Shown here: one piece after another, positions 54,347-63,529 of the stretch
Numbering within the stretch: the stretch's first letter is position 1
How the letters are laid out: every line of letters starts with the position of its first letter
Origin: Micromonospora yangpuensis
GTDB taxonomy: Bacteria; Actinomycetota; Actinomycetes; Mycobacteriales; Micromonosporaceae
Assembly: GCF_900091615.1 (NCBI RefSeq)
Contig: NZ_FMIA01000002.1
Span: 6,014,001-6,078,000 of the forward strand
Direction of reading: 5' to 3'
Length of the DNA: 64,000 nt
Program-made: the position numbers and the translations under genes
Notes under the pieces: generated by a model
Told to the model about the DNA's origin: nothing
What the model saw: only the letters and a program-made list of their open reading frames with translations
The model's database searches: none

Positions 54347-55446
54347 CGGAGACCTCACGTCACCAGCCGGCGCTGCGGCTGACCCGTGCCGACCTCGACG
54401 TGCTGCCCAACTACGTACCCGGTCGCAGCCCGGCCGACCTGGCCCGTGAGCTGGGCCTGCCCGAGGCGATCAAGCTGGCCAGCAACGAGGTCCCCTACGG
54501 GCCACTGCCCGGCGTGGTGGAGGCGGTGACCGAGGCCGTCGCCGGCACCCACCGCTACCCGGACATGGGGGTGGTCGCGCTACGCGAGGCGCTGGCCGAG
54601 CGGTACGACGTCGACGTCGACCGGATCGCCACCGGCTGCGGTTCGGTGGCGCTGGCCGAGCACCTGGTCCGGGCCACCTGCCTGCCCGGGGACGAGTTGC
54701 TCTACTCGTGGCGCTCGTTCGAGGCGTACCCGATCATCGCGGCGACCAGCGGCGCGACCAGCGTGCGGGTGCCCAACGACGCCGGCCACGGGCACGACCT
54801 CGCCGCGATGGCGGCGGCGGTGACCGACCGGACCCGGATGGTGCTGGTCTGCAACCCGAACAACCCGACCGGTACGGCGGTCGGCCGCGCCGAGCTGGAC
54901 CGGTTCCTCGACACCGTCGGCGAGGACGTGCTGGTCGTGATCGACGAGGCGTACCGGGAGTTCGTCACCGACCCGGCGGTGCCGGACGGGCTAACCTACC
55001 TGGACCGGCCGAACGTGGTGGTGCTGCGCACGCTGTCCAAGGCGTGGGGGCTGGCCGGGCTGCGGATCGGTTTCCTGGTCGCCGCGCCGGCCGTGGCGGC
55101 GGCGGTACGCAAGGTGGTCACCCCCTTCTCCACCAGCCTGGCCGCCCAGGCCGGCGCGCTCGCCGCACTCGCCCAGGCCGACGAGGTGCAGCGCCGCTGC
55201 GCGCTGATCGTGGCCGAGCGGGAGCGGGTCACCGAGGCGCTGCGCAAGCGCGTCCCGGACGTGCCGACCAGCCAGGCGAACTTCGTCTGGCTGCCGCTCG
55301 GCGACCGGGCGGCCGAGTTCGGCCGGGCCTGCGAGAAGCGTGGCGTGATCGTCCGCCCGTTCGCCGGCGACGGGGTCCGGGTCACCATCGGCACCCCGGC
55401 CGAGAACGACGCCTTCCTGGCCGCCGCCGAGTCCGCCCTCACCTGA
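54343..55446 (+). CDS. hisC: HisC-type aminotransferase (histidinol-phosphate or aromatic)
   Basis: The 367-residue PLP enzyme shows the family blocks IKLASNEVPYGPLPGV, VCNPNNPTGTAVG and the Schiff-base lysine in LSKAWGLAGLRIGF. HisC-like enzymes in actinobacteria include true histidinol-phosphate transaminases and aromatic aminotransferases (Pat). No histidine genes are nearby, whereas hppD lies upstream, so aromatic transamination (tyrosine to 4-hydroxyphenylpyruvate) is a good alternative. The start overlaps the RDD stop. Confidence 0.85.
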   Translation: MTETSRHQPALRLTRADLDVLPNYVPGRSPADLARELGLPEAIKLASNEVPYGPLPGVVEAVTEAVAGTHRYPDMGVVALREALAERYDVDVDRIATGCGSVALAEHLVRATCLPGDELLYSWRSFEAYPIIAATSGATSVRVPNDAGHGHDLAAMAAAVTDRTRMVLVCNPNNPTGTAVGRAELDRFLDTVGEDVLVVIDEAYREFVTDPAVPDGLTYLDRPNVVVLRTLSKAWGLAGLRIGFLVAAPAVAAAVRKVVTPFSTSLAAQAGALAALAQADEVQRRCALIVAERERVTEALRKRVPDVPTSQANFVWLPLGDRAAEFGRACEKRGVIVRPFAGDGVRVTIGTPAENDAFLAAAESALT

Positions 55447-55451
55447 CGTGC

Positions 55452-55531
55452 AAGGAAGGGCCCCTTGTTAACGCTTTCGGTAGAGCGGGGCACCCCGCTC
55501 ACCCCGCCCCGTTAACAAGGGGCCCTTCCTT
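55452..55531. repeat. GC-rich palindromic repeat, copy 2
   Basis: Perfect 22-nt arms (55452-55473 and 55510-55531, beginning AAGGAAGGGCCCCTT) flank a 36-nt loop. It lies between two convergent genes and can act as a bidirectional terminator. The core is shared with copy 1 at 51103. Confidence 0.85.
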
Positions 55532-55545
55532 CGCGCAGGGGGCGG

Positions 55546-56832
55546 TCAGGTGGCGGCTAGGACGAGGGCTTCGCCGGTGAGGAAGTAGCGCTGGTCCTCG
55601 GCCTCCGGGGCGACCGGCGGCTTCAGCCGCTCCACGGCCAGGTAGCCGTCCACCGCGTACGCGTAGCCGGGTTCCCAACCGAGGCCGTCGCGCCCCACGG
55701 TGAGCACGAACCGGGAGCGCTGCGCGCCGGTGCTCGGGTCCAGGGTCACCAGCTCGCTGGTCTCGGTGAGCAGGTGGACCCGGCCCGGCTGGGCCGCCAG
55801 GATCCGGACCGACCCGAGATCGGCCCGACGCCAGAGCTCCTCCCCTGTCCGGGGCGAGCGCCCGGTGACCCCGCCGGGGATCACCCCGACCACGTGCTCG
55901 CCGACGAGTTCGGTGTCCGGACGGTCCAGGGCGGGGGCCGCGACCGGCTCGCCGGCGCCGAGCAACCAGCCCCGGCCCGTGCCGTCGCCCTCGGAGGTGG
56001 TGCGCAGCCCTCGGCACTCCGACCGGGGGGACTGGCAGCCGGTCAGCGTCGCCACCAGGGCGTCGGTGGTGCCGGGCGGTCGCCACCGGGTGGCTACCGC
56101 GCCGGTCACCGCGTCGCGCAGCTCGACCGCCGGCTCGTCACCGCAGGCGTCCACCGTGGCGACCTGCCCGGCGAGCGTGGTGCCCAGGTCGGTGCGGCAC
56201 TCGGCGGTCGCGTCGGCCCGCCACAGCTCCCGGCCGTCGGCCAGGTCGAACCCGCGCTGCTGCCGGTCCCCGGTGACCACCAGCACCGGGCGGCCGTCGG
56301 TGCCCCGGGTGACGTGCAGCCCGCGCGGGTCCCAGACGGTCGCCGCACCGGTGCGCCGGACCCGCCGGTCCTGCCCGGGTGCCCGCTCCGGCCCGGCGTG
56401 CTCGGCCGCCGGTTCCGGTCCGTCGGCCCGCCAGCTCACCTGTCCGGTACGCGCGTCCAGCGCCACCAGCTTCCCGTCCGACCACCGGCTGAGCACCGTC
56501 GTGCCTTTGGCCAGGACCCCGTCGAGCCGGGCCGGCCAGCGCCGGTACGACCAGTACGGGGTGCGCCGGTTCTTGCCGGTCACCGGCTGGTCGGCGTAGA
56601 CCTGCCGGTCGGCGGCGTACACCCGGAGGCGACCGTCGACGATCAGCGGGGCGACGGGCAGCCGGCCGATCACTCCGACGTCGGAGTTGGCGACGTCCGG
56701 GTAGGCCGCCTGCGCGGGGGTGCTGACCTCGGCGGGCGCGAGCACCCGGTACGCCGTGGCGGCCACCACGACGGTCACCAGCAGCGCCCCGGCCACGACC
56801 ACCATCCGTCGCCGGCCCTTCGCGAACCCCAT
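55546..56832 (-). CDS. Membrane-anchored PQQ-like beta-propeller protein 2
   Basis: ATG 56832 follows GGAGG. The 428-residue protein has a short cytoplasmic N-terminus, a membrane helix (MVVVAGALLVTVVVAATAYRVL) and an extracytoplasmic propeller (GTTVLSRWSDGKLVALDARTGQVSWRADG, GRELWRADATAECRTDLG, GEELWRRADLG). Cysteines are paired (C..., CGD, CQSPRSECRG) and may form disulfides. Like the protein at 49564 it lacks assignable catalytic residues. Confidence 0.82.
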   Translation of the reverse strand: MGFAKGRRRMVVVAGALLVTVVVAATAYRVLAPAEVSTPAQAAYPDVANSDVGVIGRLPVAPLIVDGRLRVYAADRQVYADQPVTGKNRRTPYWSYRRWPARLDGVLAKGTTVLSRWSDGKLVALDARTGQVSWRADGPEPAAEHAGPERAPGQDRRVRRTGAATVWDPRGLHVTRGTDGRPVLVVTGDRQQRGFDLADGRELWRADATAECRTDLGTTLAGQVATVDACGDEPAVELRDAVTGAVATRWRPPGTTDALVATLTGCQSPRSECRGLRTTSEGDGTGRGWLLGAGEPVAAPALDRPDTELVGEHVVGVIPGGVTGRSPRTGEELWRRADLGSVRILAAQPGRVHLLTETSELVTLDPSTGAQRSRFVLTVGRDGLGWEPGYAYAVDGYLAVERLKPPVAPEAEDQRYFLTGEALVLAAT

Positions 56833-56903
56833 GCGCACCTCCGCCCGGCACCCTACCCAGCGGAAGTCGCCGGCTGGGCCGGCGGGCCGGACAACCCCCC
56901 GGG

Positions 56904-57386
56904 TCAGGCCGCTTCGACGGTGCCGGCCCGGTCGACGGCGGCGGCCAGGTCGGCGAGGTCACGGCGCAGGGTGCCCTCGACCGCGCGGGCGGCCAGGCCG
57001 CCGAAGAGCAGTCCGATCACCCGGCCGTACCCGGCGGTGGGGAGGGCCTGGTGCTCGACGGTGACCGCCGTGCAGCCCCGACGACGGCGACGCACCTGCC
57101 GCAGGGCCCAGGTGGTCCGGTAGTCGACCCCGGTGCCGGGCGAGCTGAGCACCAACCGGTCGGGTGCGCGGGCCTCCAGCACGAGAAACTCCTCGGCCAG
57201 GGTGCCGCCGTCGGGACGGGAGCGGACCTCCCGCCACGCGGTGCCCGCGCCCAGTCGTCCGGCGGTGAGCACCTCGACCGCGCCGACGGCGGTGAGCCAG
57301 TCGGCGCGGACGGACAGGTCGACCAGGAGACGCCACACGTCGACGGGGGGTGCCGCGATGAACCCGGTGACCGTGACCGTCGACAT
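56904..57386 (-). CDS. SRPBCC-family protein
   Basis: The 160-residue protein reads as a START-like SRPBCC ligand-binding fold (TVTGFIAAPPVDVWRLLVDLSVRADWLTAVGAVEVL ... YGRVIGLLFGGLAARAVEGTLRRDLADLAAAVD). The family includes polyketide aromatases/cyclases and lipid-binding proteins; this one matches the general polyketide_cyc2 type. No polyketide genes are nearby, so the ligand is unknown. Confidence 0.85.
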   Translation of the reverse strand: MSTVTVTGFIAAPPVDVWRLLVDLSVRADWLTAVGAVEVLTAGRLGAGTAWREVRSRPDGGTLAEEFLVLEARAPDRLVLSSPGTGVDYRTTWALRQVRRRRRGCTAVTVEHQALPTAGYGRVIGLLFGGLAARAVEGTLRRDLADLAAAVDRAGTVEAA

Positions 57387-57501
57387 GACACCTCCCGTGT
57401 CGTCCACCGTACGGTGGGTGCGCGTGACGCGGGGGGCGGGTGTGGGGATTCCGCCGCTCGGCGTGGCGGGCTCTCCCCGTTCGGCCGGCGGCGGAACGGG
57501 G

Positions 57502-57711
57502 TCAGCGGCGGAACCCGCCGGCCCGGATGCCGCCGACGAAGGCCGACCAGTCCAGCGGGCCGATCTCCAGGCTGGGCCCGCTGCGGTCCTTGGAGTCGCG
57601 CACCCCGACCACCCCGAGGGTGGCGACCAGGTTGTCCGCCACCTCCACGCAGAGCCCCTGGTCGTTGGAGCGGCTGCTGGTCCGCCAGATGGCACCCGTG
57701 AGCTCGTTCAT
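57502..57711 (-). CDS. DUF397 protein
   Basis: The 69-residue product has the family core WRTSSRSNDQGLCVEVADN ... VGVRDSKDRSGPSLEIGPLDWSAFVGGIR. DUF397 proteins usually pair with an XRE (Scr1-like) regulator in actinobacteria, but none is adjacent here. An upstream in-frame ATG at 57813 lacks family sequence. Confidence 0.9.
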   Translation of the reverse strand: MNELTGAIWRTSSRSNDQGLCVEVADNLVATLGVVGVRDSKDRSGPSLEIGPLDWSAFVGGIRAGGFRR

Positions 57712-57861
57712 CGTGTTGCTTCCTCTCCGATCGAAACGGCACCGCCACGCCCGGCGTTCCGGGCGGGGTGCCCGGGTACCGGCGCGTGGCTGGCGATGAG
57801 TCCGGTCGATCAACGAGAGGAGCCACGGTCCCCGGTCGCACCCGATGTGCGACCGGGCGGG

Positions 57862-59058
57862 TCAGCGGGCCGGGCGGATGGTCCCGGTCACCTCACCGAG
57901 GGCGATGGTGGTGCCGTCCGGCCCCGGCGCGGTGGCCCCGATGGTCACCGTGTCACCGTCGGCGAGGAAGGTACGACTCTGGGTGCCGACCGTGACCGGC
58001 TCGGTGCCGCCCCAGGTCAGTTCCAGGAACGACCCGACCTGGGTACGTTCGGGGCCGGAGACGGTGCCGGAGGCGTACAGGTCGCCGGTGCGCAGCGACG
58101 CCCCGTTGACGGTCAGGTGGGCCAACTGCTGTGCCGGGGTCCAGTACATGGTGGCGAACGGTGGCTCGCTCACCCGTTCGCCGTTCCACTCGACCGTCAG
58201 GCGCAGATCCAGCCCCAGGTGGGGCACGTCCCGCAGGTAGTCGACGACCGGCGGGTCCTGCTCCGGCGCGGGTACGAAGGCCGCGCCGAGCGCCTCCAGC
58301 GGGGTCACCCAGGCCGCGACCGAGGTGGCGAAGGACTTGCCCAGGAACGGGCCGAGTGGCTGGTACTCCCAGGCCTGGATGTCCCGGGCGGACCAGTCGT
58401 TGACCAGCACCACCCCGAAGACGTGGTCGGCGAAGTCGTCGACGCCGACCGGTCGGCCCAGCGGGCTGGGCACCCCCACCACGAAGCCGACCTCGGCCTC
58501 GATGTCGAGGCGTACCGAGGGGCCGGTGACCGGGCCGTCGGCGGTGGCCCGCTGGCCCCGCGGCCGGACCACCGGGGTGCCGGAGACCACCACCGTGCCG
58601 GCCCGGCCGTGGTACCCGATCGGCAGGTGCTTCCAGTTGGGCAGCAGCGGTGGCTGGCCGGGGCGGAAGATCTGCCCGACGTTCGACGCGTGGTGTTCGG
58701 AGGAGTAGAAGTCGACGTAGTCGGCCACCTCGAAGGGCAGCAGCATTTCCACCTCGGCCAGCGGCACCAGCAGCGGCTGCACCGCCGCCCGGTGGGCTTC
58801 GTCGGTGAGCAGTTCGGTCACCCGCTGCCGGACCGCCGTCCACTGCGGGCGCCCCAACGCCATGAACTCGTTGAGGGTGGCCCGGGAGAGCGCCCCACCG
58901 GCGAGCACCAGGTCGGCCGCCTCCGCTGCGGCGAGGTCGAACACCTGGTCGGCGATCCGTACCCCGATCCGTGGCTCCCGCCCATCGGTCCGGAACACCC
59001 CGTACGGCAGGTTGGTCACCCCGTACGGCGAGCCGTTCGCGCCCGTCACCCAGGTCAT
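57862..59058 (-). CDS. fahA: Fumarylacetoacetase
   Basis: The 398-residue enzyme hydrolyses fumarylacetoacetate to fumarate and acetoacetate, the last step of tyrosine catabolism. The metal and catalytic residues align with the mouse enzyme: D116, H123 (DFYSSEHHASNVGQ), E187 and E189 (DIEAEVGF), D221 (VNDWSARDIQ) and K241 (LGKSF). It overlaps the upstream unknown gene by 4 nt (ATGA), so the two are translated together. Confidence 0.95.
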   Translation of the reverse strand: MTWVTGANGSPYGVTNLPYGVFRTDGREPRIGVRIADQVFDLAAAEAADLVLAGGALSRATLNEFMALGRPQWTAVRQRVTELLTDEAHRAAVQPLLVPLAEVEMLLPFEVADYVDFYSSEHHASNVGQIFRPGQPPLLPNWKHLPIGYHGRAGTVVVSGTPVVRPRGQRATADGPVTGPSVRLDIEAEVGFVVGVPSPLGRPVGVDDFADHVFGVVLVNDWSARDIQAWEYQPLGPFLGKSFATSVAAWVTPLEALGAAFVPAPEQDPPVVDYLRDVPHLGLDLRLTVEWNGERVSEPPFATMYWTPAQQLAHLTVNGASLRTGDLYASGTVSGPERTQVGSFLELTWGGTEPVTVGTQSRTFLADGDTVTIGATAPGPDGTTIALGEVTGTIRPAR

Positions 59059-59900
59059 TGTTGGTATCCCCCGTTCACCAGCCCCAGCCGGATCAGATCG
59101 GTAAGTGGTTCCGAGACGCTGCACGAACCGAACCCGACCCACCACGGCCGGTCGCCGGCCAGGTCGGCGCGGACGCGTTCGGCCACCGGTAGCGGGTCGG
59201 TCGAGGCGAGCCGTGCCGCGACGGTGTCCACGGTCTCGCCGTCGGCGGCGACGAGTACCGCCGCCAGCACGTTACCGAAGCCGTGGTGGGTGAACCCGGT
59301 CTCCGGGTCGAGGTGGCGGACCGCGTGGTGCAGCCCGGCGGTCAGCTTGAAGGGCAGGTCCCGGTCCCGGCAGGCGCAGATCACCGCGGCCAGCTCGGCC
59401 GGGCGGGGGAAGAGTTCGGCGGCCAGCCCGCCGGTGCGGAACTTCGCCGCGACCGGCTGCCCGGCCTGCCGGGCGGTGGCCAGGGTGTCCAGCGCCGCCA
59501 TCAGCCCGAAGGTCAGCGGGATCTCGGCGTACCGGTCGATGCCGTCGGCGCGGGCGAGCAGCGCGGCCAGGCCGGGAGCCGGGTCCTCCCCCCGCTTGCC
59601 GACCGCCGCCTCGACCTGCCGGACCACGATCCGCCGGTCGGCCTCGGCGAGGGCCCGGTCGAGCTGGTCGATCGGCAGGTCGCCGATCACCCCGACCTCG
59701 ATCGGGGTGTCGTCGAGCAGCCCGGCCAGCGCCGGCAGGGCGCTCGCCGGCACCAGGAGCGGGCCGACCAGGTCGGCGTACCAGGCGGTGCGGTGCGCGC
59801 GGTGCGCGCGAACCGCGTCGGGCAGGGCGGCGCTGCCGGGCGGGAAGACGGCCGCGTCGTCGACGAGTCCGGTCAGGAGGCGGGGCACCTGCGTTGACAC
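59055..59900 (-). CDS. Unknown protein in the homogentisate operon
   Basis: The 281-residue product has no motif that I can assign to a named enzyme. Alternating strand/helix sequence (VPASALPALAGLLDDTPIEVGVIGDLP, AAKFRTGGLAAELFPRPAELAAVICACRDRDLPFKLTAGLHHAVRH, GFGNVLAAVLVAADG) looks like an alpha/beta barrel, with conserved-looking KFRTGG, KLTAGLHH and GFGN. It is the first gene of the fahA operon and diverges from hmgA. The pathway step between the two enzymes (maleylacetoacetate isomerisation) has no visible enzyme, so this is a candidate. Confidence 0.75.
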   Translation of the reverse strand: MSTQVPRLLTGLVDDAAVFPPGSAALPDAVRAHRAHRTAWYADLVGPLLVPASALPALAGLLDDTPIEVGVIGDLPIDQLDRALAEADRRIVVRQVEAAVGKRGEDPAPGLAALLARADGIDRYAEIPLTFGLMAALDTLATARQAGQPVAAKFRTGGLAAELFPRPAELAAVICACRDRDLPFKLTAGLHHAVRHLDPETGFTHHGFGNVLAAVLVAADGETVDTVAARLASTDPLPVAERVRADLAGDRPWWVGFGSCSVSEPLTDLIRLGLVNGGYQQ

Positions 59901-59940
59901 GAGACAAGAATGTACGGGACCCTACAAGGAACGGACAACA

Positions 59941-59959
59941 GCGTCCGATTAACGGACGC
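59941..59959. promoter_or_regulatory. Inverted repeat in hmgA/fahA divergent promoter
   Basis: GCGTCCG and CGGACGC flank ATTAA, 63 nt before hmgA. A half-site-like GGAACGGAC occurs 15 nt to the left. It is a plausible operator controlling both directions. Confidence 0.5.
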
Positions 59960-60021
59960 GGCGCCACAGCTGATGCGGTGCGACGAGATACGCCGCACTC
60001 GATCCGAGTCACGGAGGCGAC

Positions 60022-61218
60022 ATGCCGTACTACCGCCGCGTCGGCGACTTACCCCGTAAACGGCACACCCAGTTCCGCCAGCCCGACGGCAGCCTCTACG
60101 CCGAGGAGCTGATGGGCCAGGAGGGCTTCTCCGCCGACTCGTCCCTGCTCTACCACCGGTACCCGCCGACCGCGATCGTGGCCGCCGAGGAGTTCCGCCC
60201 GCCGACCACCACCATCCGGCTGCCGAACCTGCCGCTCAAGCCCCGCCACCTGCGTACCCACAAACTCGACGGCACCGGGGCCGACCCGGTCCTCGGCCGG
60301 CAGGCGCTGCTGGCCAACGACGACGTACGGATCTCCTACGTGCTGGCCGACCGGCCCGGCCCGCTGTACCGCAACGCCACCGGCGACGAGTGCCTCTACC
60401 TGGAGTCCGGCGGCCTGCGGGTGGAGTCGCCGTTCGGCGTGCTGGAGGCGGTCGCCGGCGACTACGTCGTCATCCCCACCTCCACCATCCACCGGCTCGT
60501 ACCGACCGGCAGCGAGCCGACCCGGCTGCTGGCCATCGAGGCGACCGGCCACATCGGCCCGCCCAAGCGGTACCTCTCGGTCCGTGGCCAGTTCCTGGAG
60601 CACTCCCCGTACTGCGAGCGCGACGTCCGGGGACCGGACGCGACGCTGCAGGTCGACGACACCGACGTGGAGGTGCTGGTCCGACACCGCTCCCGGGCCG
60701 CCGGCCCGGGCGGCGACGGCACCGCCTGGACCCGGTACGTCTACGCCCACCACCCGTTCGACGTGGTCGGCTGGGACGGCCACCTCTACCCGTGGGCGTT
60801 CTCCATCCACGACTTCGAGCCGATCACCGGCCGGATCCACCAGCCGCCGCCGGTGCACCAGACCTTCCAGGGCCCGAACTTCGTGATCTGCTCGTTCGTG
60901 CCGCGCAAGGTGGACTACCACCCGCAGGCCATCCCGGTGCCGTACAACCACCACAACGTCGACTCCGACGAGATGCTCTTCTACACCGGCGGCAACTACG
61001 AGGCCCGGCGCGGCTCCGGCATCGAGCAGGGCTCGATCTCGCTGCACCCGTCCGGCTTCACCCACGGCCCGCAGCCCGGGGCCGCCGAACGGTCGATCGG
61101 GGTCGACTACTTCGACGAACTGGCGGTCATGGTGGACACCTTCCGTCCGCTCGACCTCTGCGACGCCGCCCGGGCCTGCGAAGACGACGCCTACGCCTTC
61201 ACCTGGGCCCGCCCGTAG
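60022..61218 (+). CDS. hmgA: Homogentisate 1,2-dioxygenase
   Basis: The 398-residue iron enzyme opens the homogentisate ring to maleylacetoacetate. The metal ligands correspond to H311, E317 (NHHNVDSDEMLF) and H348 (HPSGFTHGPQ), with the same spacing as in human HGD. The N-terminal cupin half and WDGHLYPWAFSIHDFEP block are intact. It diverges from fahA and overlaps the convergent TPR gene by 28 nt at its 3' end. Confidence 0.95.
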   Translation: MPYYRRVGDLPRKRHTQFRQPDGSLYAEELMGQEGFSADSSLLYHRYPPTAIVAAEEFRPPTTTIRLPNLPLKPRHLRTHKLDGTGADPVLGRQALLANDDVRISYVLADRPGPLYRNATGDECLYLESGGLRVESPFGVLEAVAGDYVVIPTSTIHRLVPTGSEPTRLLAIEATGHIGPPKRYLSVRGQFLEHSPYCERDVRGPDATLQVDDTDVEVLVRHRSRAAGPGGDGTAWTRYVYAHHPFDVVGWDGHLYPWAFSIHDFEPITGRIHQPPPVHQTFQGPNFVICSFVPRKVDYHPQAIPVPYNHHNVDSDEMLFYTGGNYEARRGSGIEQGSISLHPSGFTHGPQPGAAERSIGVDYFDELAVMVDTFRPLDLCDAARACEDDAYAFTWARP

Positions 61219-62252
61219 ACCGTCAACTGGGCCACCGCGGTGGCGACGATCGAGAGCACCAGCGGCCAGGGGGAACCGAACACCGCGTAGAGCAGGATCA
61301 GCACCGGTGCGGCGGCCACCGCGTACACGGCCACCGCGACCATCCGGTCGGAGCGCGCCAGGCCGGGCAGGACGGTGCTGGTCAGCCCGGGTAGCCGGGT
61401 GGCGTACCGCCACACCACCAGCCCGCAGCCGAGCGCCGCCGCCAGCGCGAGCAACCGGGACAGCCCGCCGTTGTCGGCCGCCACGCAGGCCACCAGCACC
61501 GTGCCGATCAACGACCAGCCGGCGCCGTGCAGGACCAACCGGCGCAGCCCCTCGGAGATGGTCCGGCGGTTCCCGGCCACTACCGGCATCGCTGGGTTCC
61601 CGGCCGGCTCCGCTGCCACTGTCGGCGCCGCCGCCTCGGCCAACTGCTCCAGCTCCTCGGCGTACCGCCGCTGTTCGAGCCGGAGGACACCGACGTCGTA
61701 CCGGGCCTCGGCCAGCTGCGGGTTCAGCCGCAGCGCCTCCCGGTAGGCCCGCTCAGCCAGGTCGAACAGGCCCAGCCGGGCCGCCACCAGCCCGAGCACC
61801 AGGTGCGCCTGCGGCTCCTCGACCGCCAGCTCCACCCCGCGCCAGGCCGCGTTCAGCGCCGGCTGGCCGTTGCGCGCGCCGGCCAGCACCGCCGCGGCGC
61901 TCCGCTGGGCGTACGCGTCGTCCGGGCCGAGCGCCAGGATCTCGTCGGCGGTCCGGGCCGCCTCGGCGAACTCCCGCAGGTCGATCAGGGCCAGCGCCCG
62001 TACCACCAACGGCGCGAGGGCCCCGGGTGCGACCGCCACCGCCTGCTCGGCCACGGTACGCGCCTGCGCCGGCTGGTCGGCGGCGAGCCGTACCCGGGCC
62101 AGCATGGTCAACGCCGCCGCGCTGCCCGGGTCGAGGGTGACGGCGAACCCCAGTTCCGCCGCCGCCTCGTCGTACCGGCCCAGCTCGGCCAGGAGCTGGG
62201 CCCGCTGGAGGTAGCCGTCGGCGGACTCGTCGGAGGTGGGGTCGCTGGACAT
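61191..62252 (-). CDS. TPR protein with C-terminal membrane helices
   Basis: The 353-residue protein begins with about five TPR-like units (GYLQRAQLLAELGRYDEAAAELGFAVTLDPGSAAALTMLARV...) and ends with four membrane helices (LIGTVLVACVAADNG, LLALAAALGCGLVVW, MVAVAVYAVAAAPVLILLYAVFG, LVLSIVATAVAQLTVYG). It likely scaffolds a membrane complex. It lies 9 nt downstream of ispF and may belong to the carD-ispD-ispF operon. Confidence 0.85.
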   Translation of the reverse strand: MSSDPTSDESADGYLQRAQLLAELGRYDEAAAELGFAVTLDPGSAAALTMLARVRLAADQPAQARTVAEQAVAVAPGALAPLVVRALALIDLREFAEAARTADEILALGPDDAYAQRSAAAVLAGARNGQPALNAAWRGVELAVEEPQAHLVLGLVAARLGLFDLAERAYREALRLNPQLAEARYDVGVLRLEQRRYAEELEQLAEAAAPTVAAEPAGNPAMPVVAGNRRTISEGLRRLVLHGAGWSLIGTVLVACVAADNGGLSRLLALAAALGCGLVVWRYATRLPGLTSTVLPGLARSDRMVAVAVYAVAAAPVLILLYAVFGSPWPLVLSIVATAVAQLTVYGRAQVKA

Positions 62253-62261
62253 CGCGCGAGC

Positions 62262-62744
62262 CTAGGCCGACTCGGCCGGGTACACCAGCGCCACCGCGAT
62301 ACCGGTGAGCCCCTCGGCACGGCCGGTGAAGCCGAGCCCGTCGGTGGTGGCGGCGGAGACGGTCACCGGCGCGCCGACCGCCGCCGAGAGCACCCGCTGG
62401 GCCTCCTCCCGCCGCGGTCCGATCTTGGGGCGTACCCCGACGACCTGCACCGAGACGTTGCCGATCTCGAACCCGGCCGCCCGCACCCGGCGGGCGCTCT
62501 CGGTGAGCAACGCGACGCCGGAGGCACCCGCCCACTCCGGCTCACCGACGCCGAAGTTGGACCCCAGGTCACCGAGGCCGGCGGCGGAGAGCAGCGCGTT
62601 GCAGGCGGCGTGGGCGGCGACGTCGGCGTCCGAGTGCCCGGCCAACCCGTCCTGGCCCGGCCAGTGCAGGCCGGCGACCCAGCAGGGCCGACCGGGCTCG
62701 AAGGCGTGCACGTCGGTGCCGATGGCCACCCGGGGAACGATCAT
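62262..62744 (-). CDS. ispF: 2-C-methyl-D-erythritol 2,4-cyclodiphosphate synthase
   Basis: The 160-residue enzyme of the MEP isoprenoid pathway has the metal-binding DVH (D11, H13) and GHSDADV motifs and the C-terminal [14 protein letters not shown] block. The start overlaps the ispD stop by one base (TGATG), the usual coupling of this pair. Confidence 0.95.
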   Translation of the reverse strand: MIVPRVAIGTDVHAFEPGRPCWVAGLHWPGQDGLAGHSDADVAAHAACNALLSAAGLGDLGSNFGVGEPEWAGASGVALLTESARRVRAAGFEIGNVSVQVVGVRPKIGPRREEAQRVLSAAVGAPVTVSAATTDGLGFTGRAEGLTGIAVALVYPAESA

Positions 62745-63475
62745 CAAAACAGGGTACGTGCCACGGAGCTGTCCGACGCTACGCCGTCGGCGGCGAGCAG
62801 GTGCTCGGCGAGGGTCAGGTCGAACGGTCGGGTGATCTTCAGGGCGTACTCCGAACCGGGGACGCACCGCACCGGCACGCCCTGCTTCTCGACCAGGCCC
62901 GCGTCGTCGGTGAGTGGGTCACCCGCGCCGGCGTGGGCGGCGGCCAGCACGGCCCGACGGAAACCCTGGGGAGTCTGCACCGCGCGCAGGGCCGACCGGT
63001 CGACCGTACCGAGGACCCGCTCCTCGGAGTCGACCTCCTTGACCGTGTCGACCACCGGGAGAACGGGGATCACCGCGTCAGCGCCGGCACGCACGGCCGC
63101 GGCCACCGACTCGATCAACTCGGCCGGGGTGAGCGCGCGGGCCGCGTCGTGGACCAGGACGATCTCCGGTCCGGCGGGTACGGCGGCCAGGGCGGCGGCC
63201 ACCGAGGCCTGCCGGTGCGCGCCGCCGGGGACCACGCTGACCGGGGCCACCGGGGCGAGCAGGTCCCGGACCGCCTCGACATCGGCGACCGGGGCGGCCA
63301 CCACGATGGTGTGCACGGACGGCGCGGCGGCGAGCCGGCGTACCGCGTGCACCAGCAGGGGCTCGCCGGCGAGCAGTCGCAGTGCCTTGGGACGGCCGGG
63401 ACCGAGGCGTACCCCGGCACCGGCCGCAGGCACGAGGACCGCGACGTCACCGCGCGGGTTGAGCTGCGCGGTCAC
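62744..63475 (-). CDS. ispD: 2-C-methyl-D-erythritol 4-phosphate cytidylyltransferase
   Basis: The 243-residue protein has the nucleotidyltransferase loop [17 protein letters not shown] and the [10 protein letters not shown] and AVQTPQGF motifs. It converts MEP and CTP to CDP-ME, the step before IspE and IspF. GTG start at 63475. It lies 54 nt downstream of carD. Confidence 0.95.
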   Translation of the reverse strand: MTAQLNPRGDVAVLVPAAGAGVRLGPGRPKALRLLAGEPLLVHAVRRLAAAPSVHTIVVAAPVADVEAVRDLLAPVAPVSVVPGGAHRQASVAAALAAVPAGPEIVLVHDAARALTPAELIESVAAAVRAGADAVIPVLPVVDTVKEVDSEERVLGTVDRSALRAVQTPQGFRRAVLAAAHAGAGDPLTDDAGLVEKQGVPVRCVPGSEYALKITRPFDLTLAEHLLAADGVASDSSVARTLF

Positions 63476-63529
63476 GTCGCGGTCCTCGGATTCTTTTGCT
63501 GCAAGGTGGGTACGACGATGCTGCGGGGA

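Noticed and set aside
57133..59952. A 939-residue + strand open frame opposite the fahA operon
   Set aside because: It is antisense to fahA and its partner gene, Arg/Ser/Pro-rich without domains, and begins inside the SRPBCC gene.
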